A stretch of 64,000 nt of DNA from Paramecium octaurelia (GCA_905182995.1 CAJJDP010000037.1:315369-379368); one strand, 5' to 3'; shown: positions 22,579-34,339, counted from the first letter of the stretch. Numbers and translations are program-made. Notes: generated by a model from the sequence alone, not told the origin.

Positions 22579-22711
22579 AATTATATTAATAAAAATAATC
22601 AATAATGTCATAAACAAAGACATTTGTTATAATAACCTAATTTAATATTAGATTCTAATAGTTACTATTTTTATTTGGAATTATTCATAAATATTATAAA
22701 CATTAATTTAA
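22579..22711. promoter_or_regulatory. Short divergent promoter region
   Basis: Only 133 bp separate two divergent start codons; both promoters must lie here. Very AT-rich, no element identified. Confidence 0.35.
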
Positions 22712-23853
22712 ATGATCGATACAACACCTATACCTAAATTCCTTTAATAAGAATTTGAATGCTCTTTGTGCTTAACTTTCTTAACTAATCCAATAACCAT
22801 TCCTTGTGGACATACATTTTGTAAGGAATGCATCTTAAACGCAGTCAAATAGATTCCACGTTGCCCAACATGCAGGTTTTAAATTTCTTAATTTTAGAGG
22901 TACAATCACAATAGAGATTAAGAATTTGAAAGAGAATTTACTTATTAAGTCTACAGTCAATGAATTGAAAAAGCATCTGAGTATCGCTGATAATCCTTAG
23001 AAATAGCAATTGGAAAATAAAGAGGAAAATAATTAATAATCTGAAAAATTAATCATTCTGTATACAAAAGAAGTTATTACACCTTATCAATATCAAAGAA
23101 TTGTGTTGGAAAAGGGACAATTCAAAAGTTTCCCAAAAAATTAAGAATTAATTAAATAGATATTTAGTAACATTAAAAAATTTGTTATAACATTCTAATC
23201 TAAGCAAAATTAAGATGTAAGTATTCATTAATACCTAGATTGGATACTTGGCACAATTGTAGCTGGTATAAATTATTGATGGATAAATAACTGCATAAAT
23301 ATTGACAGAGGATATTGTTGAACTATCAAACAAAGAATCAACAGAGTTTTAATTGAATAATGATGGGTAAACTAAATATTTTCTTCCAATTGCTACTGCC
23401 AAAATATTACAAGAGGACTATATAGATTTAAATGACAACGATACTGCTTATTAAATATCAACCTTAATTTAGCAAATTAAAGATATTTTAATTCCATTCA
23501 TTTCATAATTAGTTAATGGCTAAAGCGGATTATCATTATATTTACATCAAAGTGGATTAGTAATGTATTTAAATCTTTAAATTGAAAAAGATTGGAAATC
23601 ATTAAAAAGGCTATCATTTTTACTACCTAGTCTATTAAATATTGATAGAGCTTAAAAAAACAATATTCTGTCTTAAAATAATTGTATCTAGAGATTAATT
23701 TTGATCAACAAAAGCATTCAAAAATTTAGAAAGACTTAAAACCCTATGCTTGTATTTACAATGAATAAAAGATCCATTGCAAGAAGCCCTTTGGTATAGA
23801 TTTTGTGGATATTAATTCCAATATTGCTTGCATACTTATTATTATAGTAGTGA
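22712..23853 (+). CDS. RING-finger protein with C-terminal membrane anchor (probable E3 ubiquitin ligase)
   Basis: 365 aa after removal of two 22-nt introns, the first directly after the RING. Residues ~17-56 are a canonical C3HC4 RING (CSLC, CGHTFCKEC, CPTC). After ~280 residues of mixed sequence the protein ends in a hydrophobic segment (VQILWILIPILLAYLLL) just before TGA, typical of a tail-anchored protein. RING proteins recruit ubiquitin-conjugating enzymes, so an E3 ligase on an internal membrane such as the ER is likely. Substrates are unknown. The start is the first ATG in frame, 133 bp from the divergent neighbour. Confidence 0.85.
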
Positions 23854-24004
23854 TATAGGTGTATGTTAGTTTTTAAATTTATAATAAAAATCATGTTATA
23901 GAATTTCTAATAAAAACATTGATATAGATTTATATATAAGATATAATTGTAAAGTCTTAAATGACATGAATAATTTAATATTTTTTTTATTTTGATTTAT
24001 TATT

Positions 24005-25051
24005 TCAAATAGCCAAATCAAAATCAAACAATGTTATTAAACCAGTCGCCCATTAAATGGCTATACCATCTAAATTTTTCTTAAAAATAACTTTAGTTGA
24101 TTAATTTTATTCCCCAACTAGACATTTCACAACAAGTTTTATATCTTAAGCATAGAGATCTTTTGTTAATTAAGATTTTATTTCTGTTTATATTTTCTAG
24201 TAGATATTAACTTAAATTACTTCATTTGCATTTTCTTCTAAAAATACCGCCTTCATATCATATTTCTCATTTATTAACTCTACTCTATTTCCTTTATCTG
24301 TAATTTTAATTCTATAATCATTAATAATCTTTTATCTAAAAATTAATATATATTCTACTCGTCATTAATCTAAGCTCTATATGGTACTTCTTTTCTTAAC
24401 GATTAAGGTGGTTGTATAATAGTTGGTTGTATAATAGGTGGTTGATTAATAGGAAATTGATTTGGAATTTTAGTAGGTTGCTATAGGAATGGTGGTGTAA
24501 ATGCTGCAGGTTGTGGGACGTTTTTTTGGGGATTATAATTAGAAGGAACAGGATTAGGAGGTAAAAAACCACTATTACCAATAGTAGAGCCAGAAATGAC
24601 AAAATTTGGTTTTGGTTGAGGTGGAATAACTGGGTGAATTTAGCTATTAGAATTAGGGGGAGGAATTTCGTTTCCAGTTGGTTAAACCATAGTAGTCCAT
24701 ACATCATTTGGTTAAGGCTATGGGGGGGGGGATTGATCCACTAGTGGGACTATGGTTTTTGGGATGGGGATGGAGGTGGGATTGGGCTATATTTTGGATG
24801 GATTGTCGATTTATTTTTTCTTTCATAGACTTATATAATACTTAGATTTATATTGATCCTCCATTGTCTTAACATATATTTTAAAGCTTTGTGCCTTTTG
24901 CTATATTTGATAATAAATTTCCATTATAAATAAATTAATAGTCCTAAAATTTTGAATTGCCCTCTAATTCATCTATTAGATCACCAAAATTAGTCCCTTT
25001 TATTGAGAAGTCTCTCTCAATGCTCGAAGTTGAAACTACTTTAACATTCAT
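24005..25051 (-). CDS. Proline-rich protein with ubiquitin-like N terminus
   Basis: 333 aa from ATG 25051 to TGA 24005. The first ~75 residues (MNVKVVSTSSIERDFSIKG; FQDYQFIYNGNLLS) have the spacing of a ubiquitin-like fold. Removing intron 24820-24841 (22 nt, ending AAG) leads directly into a ~120-residue Pro/Gln/Asn-rich linker (SPPPQPQPNDVW; INQPPIIQPTIIQPP). After a 23-nt TAG intron comes a second beta-rich region (RIKITDKGNRVELINEK). With that AAG intron the run of ten C at 24722-24731 needs no frameshift. Function unknown; adaptor-like. Confidence 0.65.
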
Positions 25052-25139
25052 TTTTTTAATAGAAAAATGATTAATTAAATAATAATTTTATGTTTTTGTA
25101 AAACTTGGTTTTCAATTTAAATTAGATAATAATAATAAT

Positions 25140-25896
25140 ATGTTTTAAACTAATTCTGCCATTCTATTACTAATATTACTTTTAATTTTGGGTTTGTTAA
25201 AATTACTTTAAGATTTTCTGATTTATTTCCTTTAAAACATTTATGATTTAATTCATAGAAATGAATTTATTGATATACAAGATGTTGTTACTATTAAATT
25301 AGAATAGTTATTAATTAATGCAAATTCAAATTGGTTTATGTTGATATCAATTCTTAATTTTTATGCTAAATACTAATTAAGTTTTAAATAAAATACTTTT
25401 CCTTAACTTGTTGTTAATCATTTTAGGAAACTGTTGTCAGAAATCCAAAATTAGATCAATCATACGTGGCAATTATTAGAATGTTCTATCATATTCCAAT
25501 GGGCCCTTTCTAGAAACTAGATTAACTAATTTCTTAGATGGTGGTCCGATAAACGGAATCTTATTTAGGGATTAAATTTATTTGGTGACTACAAGCACTG
25601 GCTTTACCTACTGTTATATTGATCATTCTATCATAATAAGCTTGAGATAAGTTTATGAATTAAATACTTTTACTATGTGGTTGTGGGATAGAGGTAACAG
25701 ACGTTATAGTCTCATCGTTTATATATCTTATAATGATCAAGAGTAAGTCATATACGATTCAACTGTTGCTTCAGAGGTGTTAAAACTCACATTTCCGAAT
25801 TAATATATATCAAGCTTTCGAATCTATAATAGAAATGGAAATGAAATAACTGAACGTATAAATCTGATCAAAGTAGAGGCGTATTTTAGATTATGA
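25140..25896 (+). CDS. BTBD9-like fragment (BACK-like region plus C-terminal discoidin-like domain), BTB missing
   Basis: The last ~130 codons (from about 25470 to TGA 25896) resemble the C-terminal part of BTBD9-type proteins. RGNYQNVLSYSNGPF leads to LTNFLDGG, then FTMWLWDRGNRRYSLIVYIS and a final beta strand set. Upstream, the frame from ATG 25140 reads like a helical BACK-type segment (IYDLIHRNEFIDIQDVV). I could not place a convincing intron joining the two parts. No BTB domain fits in the 88 bp before the ATG. It is therefore a short paralogue without the BTB domain or a decaying gene. Confidence 0.45.
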
Positions 25897-26110
25897 AATC
25901 ACTACAAATTCAATAATTTATTCTAAATGATATATCAATATTAATTCAGCTGTTTTTGCATTCAATAATTTATTTATGTTTAAGAATTTTAATTACTTTT
26001 TTAATGAATTTTTATAATAAAATAATTTAGAGACTTGAATAATTAAGTACTTAAATTATAATTCCATTGATTTTTACTTTATTAATGAAAATTCTATTAT
26101 TTATTATTTT

Positions 26111-26553
26111 ATGTCCAAAATATTATTATGCAATATTCTTTTAATTGTATCAATCACTCTGGTAGAGAACCAATTAAAAAAGGTGTGTCTACCCAAGATG
26201 CATTTGTCAAAATTCATAATTCTAATGGCTATCAACAACTAGGAAAAAAATGATCATATTTTTTAGGCAGTATGGAGTATTTATTTTACAAATATTCATA
26301 TTATGATGGCGACATTAAATATTATCAAATATTCAATAAGGGAATAATTTTTGAGAATAAAATCACCACTATACTTGATTCACTATTATATGTTTCAATA
26401 ATGCCTCAGTTTTTCTATATATATTAAAAGGATGTTTAAATTGGAATGGTATTTTTTAGAAATTCTATTAATTACAATTTTAAAGAATATAATAAATAGG
26501 CCATTAAAGTAACATAGATTTAAAATTTTATTAAATAATCTAAAATACTTTGA
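26111..26553 (+). CDS. Uncertain coding stretch, possibly secreted protein or pseudogene
   Basis: One frame from ATG 26111 begins with a signal-peptide-like MSKILLCNILLIVSITLVEN and stays open past 26600. A second frame from 26128 (FNCINHSGREPIKKGV; later YYDGDIKYYQIFNKG) also looks coded but meets one in-frame TGA near 26250. No intron fits around that TGA. The overlap of two plausible frames and the lack of a clean gene model make this a low-confidence call. It lies tail to tail with the lectin-like gene. Confidence 0.25.
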
Positions 26554-26598
26554 ATAAAGAAATAGTTTTATCATATTTTTTTATTATAATGAAATCAT

Positions 26599-29139
26599 TC
26601 AAACATTTAATACTTTTCTCTTCCTTAAATTGTTTTTAACTTATTAATTAACAGAAAAGAATGAATGAAAATCATCAAAAAGTGGATCACTCAGATGTGA
26701 ATCATTATTATCTAATTCTAAGAATTCTTCAATTTGCTTTTACAATTCTTCTTGGCTTTATTAGTTTGGCATAACTGATTATTAGACAAGTTCTTAATTG
26801 TTTGATTAATCATTTCTATTTTTAATGAAACCTTAATTCATTGTCCAATCAAAGTAGGCCTATTCCATTTCATATTCTTATGGGAATATTGCTTCACTGA
26901 TTTCTTATAAACTTATGTTTTCAACTTAATTACTCACATCCTTAAGTTCTGAGGCTAAAGAACAATAATAAAATTCAATTACTTGGAAGTTTATTTTAGA
27001 CATTGCTAAATTCAACCCTCTTATTTGAAGCAGTATTGGTTAACTCATTATTTTAATTAGATTCAGCAACATTGGATTATTTAATTTATAAGACATCACT
27101 AAGTCCATCCTCTATTTAATTAAATTTATCTTCTAATTTGTCATCATTTTATAAGTTTTGAGTGATTTCTTTTAATATTTTAGTAGCTTTTTATTCATCA
27201 ATTTGATCTTTTCTCTATTTGAGTCTGTCAAATGATTCTAAGTCTTTTTCTAAGTCATTTTTATCTTCCAAACTGAGTTTTGGAATATCTTACAGTACAT
27301 ACTTTTGATCTTAAGTATTTTATTACAATTATTCTTCATTCTAAGATTCTTCTTATTTTGATTCAACTTAATTAGTTTCTTGATTTTGCTAAACATTTTC
27401 ACTTTGAGTTGGGTTATTTTATAGTTACTCTTATTTCGAATTTTCTTAGATATCCACTTCTAATTCTTAATCTCCCTATTCATTATTTGGTTATTTATCA
27501 GATAACATCTTAACTTATTCTTCAAATAATCTTTAATATTATTGAATGATTTATTATTGTTATTCAACCAATTATTTTTATTATTCAACAATGAATTGTT
27601 GTTGTTCAATTATTTTGAATGGATCCAATTCAGATGATGGATTGGTTTCAGAATTTTATTACAAATTTTACATTTCCTATTGCATTTCTACAATCTATTC
27701 TTGTAAATCTTCAACAACAGTTTATTATTATGAAGAATCAATTTATTCCTCGATCTAGTCCTCGATTTTGTTTTCAACATCATATGACACTGAGGAATCC
27801 ATAGAAATAGAGTTTTCAGATTCAAACTCTTAATTATTTCTACTATAGTTTTCATCAATAATTGATTAAGTACTGTCAACAATAGCAATATTTTCAGGTT
27901 AACGATTAAATGATTAAAAGTCTTCATATTCTATTGAGTTAGTGTTGTAATCTTGGGGTTTAATTAAATTAGTTAAAAATTGTTATCCTTCATTGATTTA
28001 AGCCTAAGTGCTATCAAGAGAGGCTTCAGATTAGTCTTCAGATGAATCTACAACTGATAAGTCATGTTACAACCATGATTCGCTGATTGTCATAATTTCT
28101 TAGCCATCCTCTTGAGCAGATGAAAGATTCTACTCTTCATCTTCAATATACAATTATTACTATTATTCTGGATAGATGAAGGAAATAGAGTTTATCTGAG
28201 ATCCTGAATCTAGTTCTTCTTAGGTTATTTATATACCATTAATACTTGTTTTGCTCCCTGTCTCAAAAATATCAGTATTTGCTTATTGCTCTTCTGGACT
28301 AAGCTTATTGACTAAATCATCGAAGGATACTGTATTATTATCACCTTCTCCTTCTTATTTGGTTATGTAATTTGGATTGATTTCCACCAAGGTCAATCCA
28401 ATTTCGAATGAGTTTTCAACTTGTTGTTAATTTAAACTCAACTAAATTCCGTCATCTGTTACTCCAGATAGAGAAGAAATTCCATAAAAACAAGTGTTTG
28501 GTAACCCTTGGGATATTTACATTATTGGTAATTCTTTTCTGCTAAATACATCCGAAGGTGCTATGAGTAAGCATAAACCAAGAGAGCTTTCTGCTTTGGA
28601 TTGTGTAGTTAAATGGACTTAGTTCTTGTCAATTGATTTTATCTCCAAGATGATATCATCTTAGTTTTTTCGGTGAATGCCTGTCAAAAAGGCTGCTACT
28701 TATGGTTATTCTTCATATGCAGTATTAAATTTGATGTCTATTGAATCCTTTTAAACTTCTATATTATTGCATATCGTTTAAACATCCTTATGTTCTGTTG
28801 CTAAATAGTTAAATCTAATTTCATTGATTTCAGAATCGCTTATAACTTACAATTAAAAACCTTTATTCATAATACAAGTATAATACCCTCATTTGTAATG
28901 TCAGTTACTCTTGAAAAGAAGTCTAAAGTATTATAGTTAGAGTTGTAACCAATCACACTCAAAACGATTTTTGGAATTTCTGCAAAATTATTATTAAATT
29001 TTATATCCTTGCTTAATCAATAATCGAATACTTGTCTGTATATTTTATGGGCTGGAATTGCACTCGATGACACATATCCTTATTCAAATATCGCACCAAA
29101 AACAGTAGTGCATATAAGAATCAAGATTATTAATTTCAT
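26599..29139 (-). CDS. Large secreted H-type lectin-like protein with Gln/Glu-rich tail
   Basis: 820 aa from ATG 29139 to TGA 26599. The N terminus is a signal peptide (MKLLILILICTTVFGA). An H-type-lectin-like beta module follows (FAEIPKIVLSVIGYNSN; VTDITNEGFQLQV), and a second beta-rich segment may repeat it (AYEEQPQVAAFLTGI). From about residue 250 the protein is acidic, Ser/Gln-rich and partly coiled coil (QEQIVEMQQEMQNLQQ). Introns: 29008-29031 and 28861-28886 (both end AAG) and a 28-nt TAG intron near 26975. H-type lectins bind sugars; a surface or secretory-granule role is inference. It is the largest Gln-rich protein of the window. Confidence 0.7.
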
Positions 29140-29242
29140 AATTATTTATAATTAATTAAAACGGATAGATGAACTAGAATAAATATATTACATAAATGAA
29201 TCAATACTAACAGCCACATCATTATTGTTAGTTAAGTCCCAA

Positions 29243-29386
29243 TCAATTAAGCTATAATCCTTTGCTTTTCTCCATGTTCTGATGATGGTTCACAAAGTTT
29301 TGATTTCTATTTGCCAATTAATCACTAATTGCTCCACAAATGCTGTTGTTTTCTTCGAGAAATTAAATCAACACATCTTAGAGCAT
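29243..29386 (-). CDS. Very small ORF, weakly similar to SSXT/SNH-type helix
   Basis: A 47-codon frame (MLQDVLIQFLEENNSICGAI) that vaguely recalls the start of SSXT domains (IQxxLDENxxLIxxI). No intron is seen. It sits 103 bp upstream of the lectin-like gene on the same strand. Such a short frame could be chance. Confidence 0.25.
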
Positions 29387-29658
29387 AATAAAATAATGAA
29401 TCATTAACAAATCACTAAACTAAAGTTTAAAAATAATCTCACTGAAATGTAAGTAATATTAAATTGATGGTTTTCAATATTTCTTAAAGAAGAATGTACT
29501 TTATATTATAATATTAATTGATTTCAGGTACTTAATTATTAACAAGATAATAAATAAATTTATCTACTATAGTAAAGTTTTAGATTATAATGTAAAATCT
29601 TTATATTTGTCTATTATTATTATAACTCTTACTCTATTTAACTATCTAAAATTTATCT

Positions 29659-29889
29659 TCAATCCTTACTCTTATACAACATTATGCAGATAGTTCTGAG
29701 GTTATATCTTTTTAGTAATTCTTATTGTTTTTTCACGAACAAAGTAATATTGTCTATTGATAGTTTTAATCATTTATCCATAATAAGATTTCCTTTTAAT
29801 CTGTTTTATAAGCTTTAGGCTTCCACATGATTTTCTGTACTTTTAAGACTTTACATAACATTTTCTAAATTTTAAAGGGAATTATCCAT
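29659..29889 (-). pseudogene. Small coiled-coil frame interrupted by one in-frame TGA
   Basis: ATG 29889 opens a clear heptad pattern (MDNSLQNLENVMQSLKST; HVEAQSLQNRLKGN). TGA at 29770-29772 interrupts, and the same frame continues as coiled coil (LKLSIDNITLFVKKQQELLK) to TGA 29659. No GT...AG pair can remove the first TGA. It may be a young pseudogene, a sequencing error or a readthrough site. Confidence 0.4.
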
Positions 29890-30023
29890 TATAAATTCGT
29901 ACTTTTCCTAATAAAAATTATCCAAAATCCATAAATAATTATAAGTTTGATCTAATCATAAAATGTAAATATATAAATCATAATAACCTTTATTTATAAA
30001 AATAGATAATTCAGATAGAAGCA

Positions 30024-30308
30024 ATGTAAGTACTATTTGAAGATAAAGCAAAATCATTTGTATTCCCTAGCATTCAAAATCCTAAACTATCTTAAAAATA
30101 TATTGTGATAAATTATAATAAAAATAATTTTTTCTTATAAAAATACAATCAAGGAAACAATTTTCAAATAAAGTTCTAAGACCTTGGAGAACATTTCAAT
30201 TATTTACCTAATGGCATTCTAAAATTAGATAGATCATTTCATAAATAAATAATTGCAAAGAAGAATAGTTTGTAATTTCATAAATCATTATCTTCTTCGC
30301 AAGATTGA
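30024..30308 (+). CDS. Small unknown protein (94 aa)
   Basis: An intronless 95-codon frame, ATG 30024 to TGA 30308, with balanced composition (MQVLFEDKAKSFVFPSIQNP; FQDLGEHFNYLPNGILKLDR). It has no membrane segment and no family I recognise. Its last 31 bases overlap the 3' end of the CRAL-TRIO gene on the other strand. The alternative that this is an antisense chance frame is weakened because most of it lies outside that gene. Confidence 0.5.
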
Positions 30309-31387
30309 AAGTCATCTTCAGACTTTTGTGCTAATTTGATTTGTTGATTATTTTATTACAGGTCCTATTGCTTGATTAATTCTTGGCAAATTCTATTCTT
30401 AGCTAGTTTACCAGATTTATATAGTTCAACATATGTGAGCTGATCTATCAATTTGATGTTGTCTATTGCGATTTGATAATTTGGACTTATTTCTTATGGA
30501 GGCCTATAAATAGTGATATGGACTACCAAAAGTTATCCTATTTATCATTGGCGACTCCTCCATATTTCTTTTCCAATTGTTGAGGATTTGTATATTACAG
30601 TAATGGAAGTGGACAGTTCTCGAAATGAATTTTATTAACCTAAAGTATGAGCTTGTTAATTACAGTTATATCTTCTAGAAAGTTTTTAATCATTGTCCAA
30701 GTGATACTAAGTGCTTTGAGGCAATTAATAACATAGCATTTATGCATTCTAGATCTATAATTACTGGATAAATAATTCATGATTCGATAAAGATCTTATT
30801 TTGGCAACCCCATAATACCCAGTCCACCTAAATCCATAATAACAATCCTAATTATTGATATGAATTACCAATTCTCAATTTAACCGGGAAGCATGCAATT
30901 TGTTAATACGTAATCAAGAAATATTGTCATTGATTATAGTAGGACATCGATTTCTTTAACTCCTGCAACTTTTCTGGCATTTACGACAATAATTGGTCGA
31001 TATCTATTATCTCTTCCATGCATATATATCACTCCTTGTTTCTAGAGAATGAATTCTAATGATACCAATAATTCTTATGACATTGGATTTACTTTAGGAT
31101 CCATGTTTTATTTCCACTCATCATAAGTTTTAATAGCTTCTAAGCATTTATCAAACTTAAATTTAGTTGCATATAGCATTCGTAATATAAAGGAATCCTC
31201 CTTTTAAACTTAATATTTTTGCTTGAATTATTAGATTGATTGCAATTCATTTTAAGTAAATTGAATTTAACCATCAAAGAACTTTCTAATTTCATACTTC
31301 TTAAACTTTATCAAAATCTCATGTCCTAAGCTAATGGTACAATATACCCTCTGGAAAATAAAGATAAAATTCTGTATTAAGAAGCAT
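30278..31387 (-). CDS. CRAL-TRIO (SEC14-like) lipid-transfer protein
   Basis: 347 aa from ATG 31387 to TGA 30278, with three introns of 21-23 nt ending TAG. An N-terminal CRAL-TRIO-N helical region (EDSFILRMLYATKFKFDKCL) precedes the lipid-binding domain. That domain has GRDNRYRPIIVVNARKV, the floor strand IVIMDLGGLG, and the closing motif NPQQLEKKYGG. The family binds and exchanges phospholipids or other hydrophobic ligands between membranes. No signal peptide or membrane segment is present, so it is cytosolic. A short polar tail follows. The gene is complete and has no odd residues. Confidence 0.88.
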
Positions 31388-32488
31388 TATATTTATTAAA
31401 TTATTTATCCGCTATAAAGGTTATCCAATTGTACATGAGCGCAAACCGTTAGTTTTGATCATATTCTAATTGAAAGTAATAAAAGATTGAGAATGAACAG
31501 AAAGGAATATTAAATAGAACACTAATAAATTAAACTATTGAAATGTATTATAAACATACAAGCACCTTTAAGAAGTTGGATGATTAGACAAAAGTATTAT
31601 TATATGTAAATGCAAATGTGAAATACTAAAGTTAACAATATTTTAAAATAGTTCTCGATAATACACTTGTCAAAATTCAGTAAGTCTAGATCAACAAATA
31701 AATGCTATATTTCTATACTTTGAGTAGAAATATTAAAAAACGGAAGTGGTTCTTCTGATGATAGATGCTTTAGAAATGTAGGTTTATTCTAAGATAGTGA
31801 AATTTATATATAGGAAAAAGGATGGGGGACTGGAAATTCTGAAAAGTATTCAGATTTTGAAGTATAGGATCAAAATTTTAGCAATTTTGGAACAAAGATA
31901 TGGTGAACTGAAAAGAGAAATAATGTCATCCAAATGGAATATTCATAATGGATTATAAATCGTATTGTATAAATAATAATTTCATAAGGTTAATGGTTAA
32001 GGTGTTCTTATTTAATTCGGTTATAGCAAGATATGAAGGGAGTTGGAATAACAATTTGGATTATAAATAATGCGTAGAAATATTGCTTGATAGGGAAGCA
32101 TTTGAAGGAGAATTTAAGTTTGAGAAAGGCTCATTTGGTAATTACTTTTTGGCTTGAAATTGGATATTGGAGGGAATTTAGTCAAGCAGAGAACTCTTTT
32201 GTTGCTGGACCTGAATCAAAACTTAGGAGAAGGAAAAAGTGACAACAAGGAGAGATGTAAAATCTCTGAAGCAGATTAAGATTCTATTCAAAAGAGAACG
32301 GATTAACTCAAGATCTCTTATTCACGATTTGACAGTTTCTAACTCTTAAACCAAATCGTAAATAAGTCTATACTTTTGCCAAAGAGTTCCTATACCAAAT
32401 GGAAAAATTGAATTCCTTTATAAAGTAATAAGTTTTGATTATCAACTATTTTATACTAATAATTTTATTGCATTTATTCGTTAAATCA
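31388..32488. other. 1.1 kb without a supported gene; possible decayed coding sequence
   Basis: Several forward frames contain protein-like bits: NGSGSSDDR near 31745, ARYEGSWNNNLDYK near 32030, and GLKLDIGGNLV near 32155. Each is ended by TGA, and no introns join them. They resemble pieces of a Gly/Trp repeat family and could be remnants of one gene. A TGA-free frame of ~145 codons ends near 32040 but looks like chance. I support no gene here. Confidence 0.4.
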
Positions 32489-33617
32489 ATGGGCGCTGAT
32501 CAGAGCAAGCTTGATTATAATTATGGCTAAATAATTGAGAGAGACAATCTCTGTCAAAAAAGACTACAATATGATATTAGTGCAAAGGATGTCTTTTTGC
32601 AATCTTTAACATCAATTCCCATTTTAAAATCCTTTGAGGAAGTTGATAAAATTACATTCTGTGGATCTCCAAATGAAATCAAAGCATTTTTCTCATACAA
32701 TCAAATAACACTCCATCAATTTGTATTGACTCAAGAATTCACACTTAAAGAGACATAAATAGTTTGCACCATCAAATAAATTCTTTCAAACATGAATCAA
32801 AATAAAGTTTAAATACATCCTAAGGAGATCTTGTTACCTGAATATATTATGTTAGACCCAGAATTGTTTTTATAAAAGAGTGACATACAAAGAATTAGAT
32901 AAGGAAATATCAAACATCAAGATTATTATTTGGCTCCAGAAGTATTATCTGGCAGATGCAAATCCAATATTACGGCATAAATATTTAGTTTAGGAATGGT
33001 ATGCTTATTTATAATGACAAAATTGACACCTTTCGATTTTAATATCTATGATACGACATCTTTTCAATCTTCAAATCTCCAGAAATATATCAATAAAATA
33101 AATACAGGCATATATTCATGTAAATATAATAAGATATTTAGAATTGTTAAAAAATGTAGTGATTGATATGCTTAAGGAGGATCCGAAATAAAGAATTAAT
33201 GAAGATTAAATTATATCTAGATTAGATGAAGTACTTATGTTCCATTCATAAAAAACATTAAAGTTTTAAGAAAGTGCAATTTTATAGGCTGATAGAATAA
33301 AACTAGATTTTAATGAAGAATTAAAGCAATCTTAATTAAGTTACAATTATAAAGAGCGCCCATCCGAAAATTAAAAATATGATAAAGAAAAGAAATAAAG
33401 TAAACATACAGCCAATAATTCACCATAAACTAATCATAAAAGTCACAATAAGGAGAATATTGAAGTAGAGTTTATAACAAAAAAAGAAAAAAGAATAAAC
33501 AACTACAGTTTTAGTGCTTGTTCAAGTAGATCTCATATTAGAGGAATGTCAATTAAACCAGCAAAAAAACATGTTTATTAAGACAAACATTCATCTGTTA
33601 AATAAAGATGGAAATGA
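32489..33617 (+). CDS. Myristoylated pseudokinase
   Basis: 368 aa with one 22-nt intron. The N terminus MGADQS fits N-myristoylation. A protein-kinase fold is visible in its C-lobe: QDYYLAPEVLSGR (activation-segment APE), FSLGMVCLFIMTKLTPF (helix F region) and DMLKEDPKQRI (subdomain XI Arg). The catalytic loop position reads IHPKEILL instead of HRDxKPxN, and no DFG or VAIK lysine is found. Catalytic Asp, Asn and metal-binding Asp are thus missing. A long basic Ser/Lys tail follows. It probably acts as a membrane-tethered scaffold. The fold call is good, inactivity is inferred from missing residues. Confidence 0.75.
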
Positions 33618-33648
33618 TTAAACTATTATATAATTTAATACTTTTTAA

Positions 33649-34339
33649 TCATTACGAGGAAACTTATGTAAATTCTTATTTCATCTTCATTTCTTTAAGT
33701 TTTTATTCTTAAAATATGCGTTCCTTCAATTCTCCATTCTATTCTTTGGCTAATTTTATTTACTCCTCAGCATGTTTCCTGGCTTCTTGATCTTTCTTTC
33801 TAAAAATATAATTTAAAATTTATACAATTTTTCAGGGTCTGATTCAAATTGGCCTATTTCTTACATCAAAGTTTTGAATGATTCTTTTAACTTCATGTGC
33901 ATATCTCTCTTGACAATATCCTTGCATTTGTCTGAGATTTTAGTTTTGGATCTGCTGTTGATATGAATCACTTCAAAATCATTATCTAAGGAATTTAAAT
34001 CTTTGATCTTATAAGTTCCTTCTGCTTCATCACTTTCATTGGAGCCTTCAAATCTAGTTTAATTAAATTACCTCTCCATTCCACTTCAATATCAAAATCG
34101 TAGACTAGTACTTATTTTCCTTTTCTTATGTTAACTTATGCCTAAAGTCATAACGGATCAAGTACGTCTCCACTGATTGATTTGAGTTCTATGTTGGTCA
34201 ATGTGATGTCTCCAGATTCAATTTTGAGTGCCTTAATTTTCTATTCAATTAATTGTCTGGCAATTGTGGTGTAATTCTTTTCTTCCCAATGCCAACTGTT
34301 GGGGTTCCAAATAGATCCAGCTCCTTAGGGTTTAGCCAT
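33649..34339 (-). CDS. Aha1-type Hsp90 co-chaperone, N-terminal domain only
   Basis: 204 aa from ATG 34339 to TGA 33649. NPNSWHWEEKNYTTIARQ is the conserved start of the Aha1 N domain that binds the Hsp90 middle segment and stimulates its ATPase. VLVYDFDIEVEWRG and TYKIKDLNSLDNDFEV continue the domain. The AHSA1 C-terminal domain is absent; a charged coiled-coil tail replaces it, as in the single-domain Hch1 arrangement. Three introns: 24 nt, 34046-34071 (26 nt, ends AAG, skipping a TAG only 18 nt from the donor) and a 26-nt TAG intron. Convergent with the pseudokinase, 31 bp apart. Confidence 0.85.

Noticed and set aside
24722-24731. A sequencing frameshift at the run of ten C
   Set aside because: Splicing intron 24820-24841 (AAG acceptor) puts the proline-rich frame right through the run without any indel.
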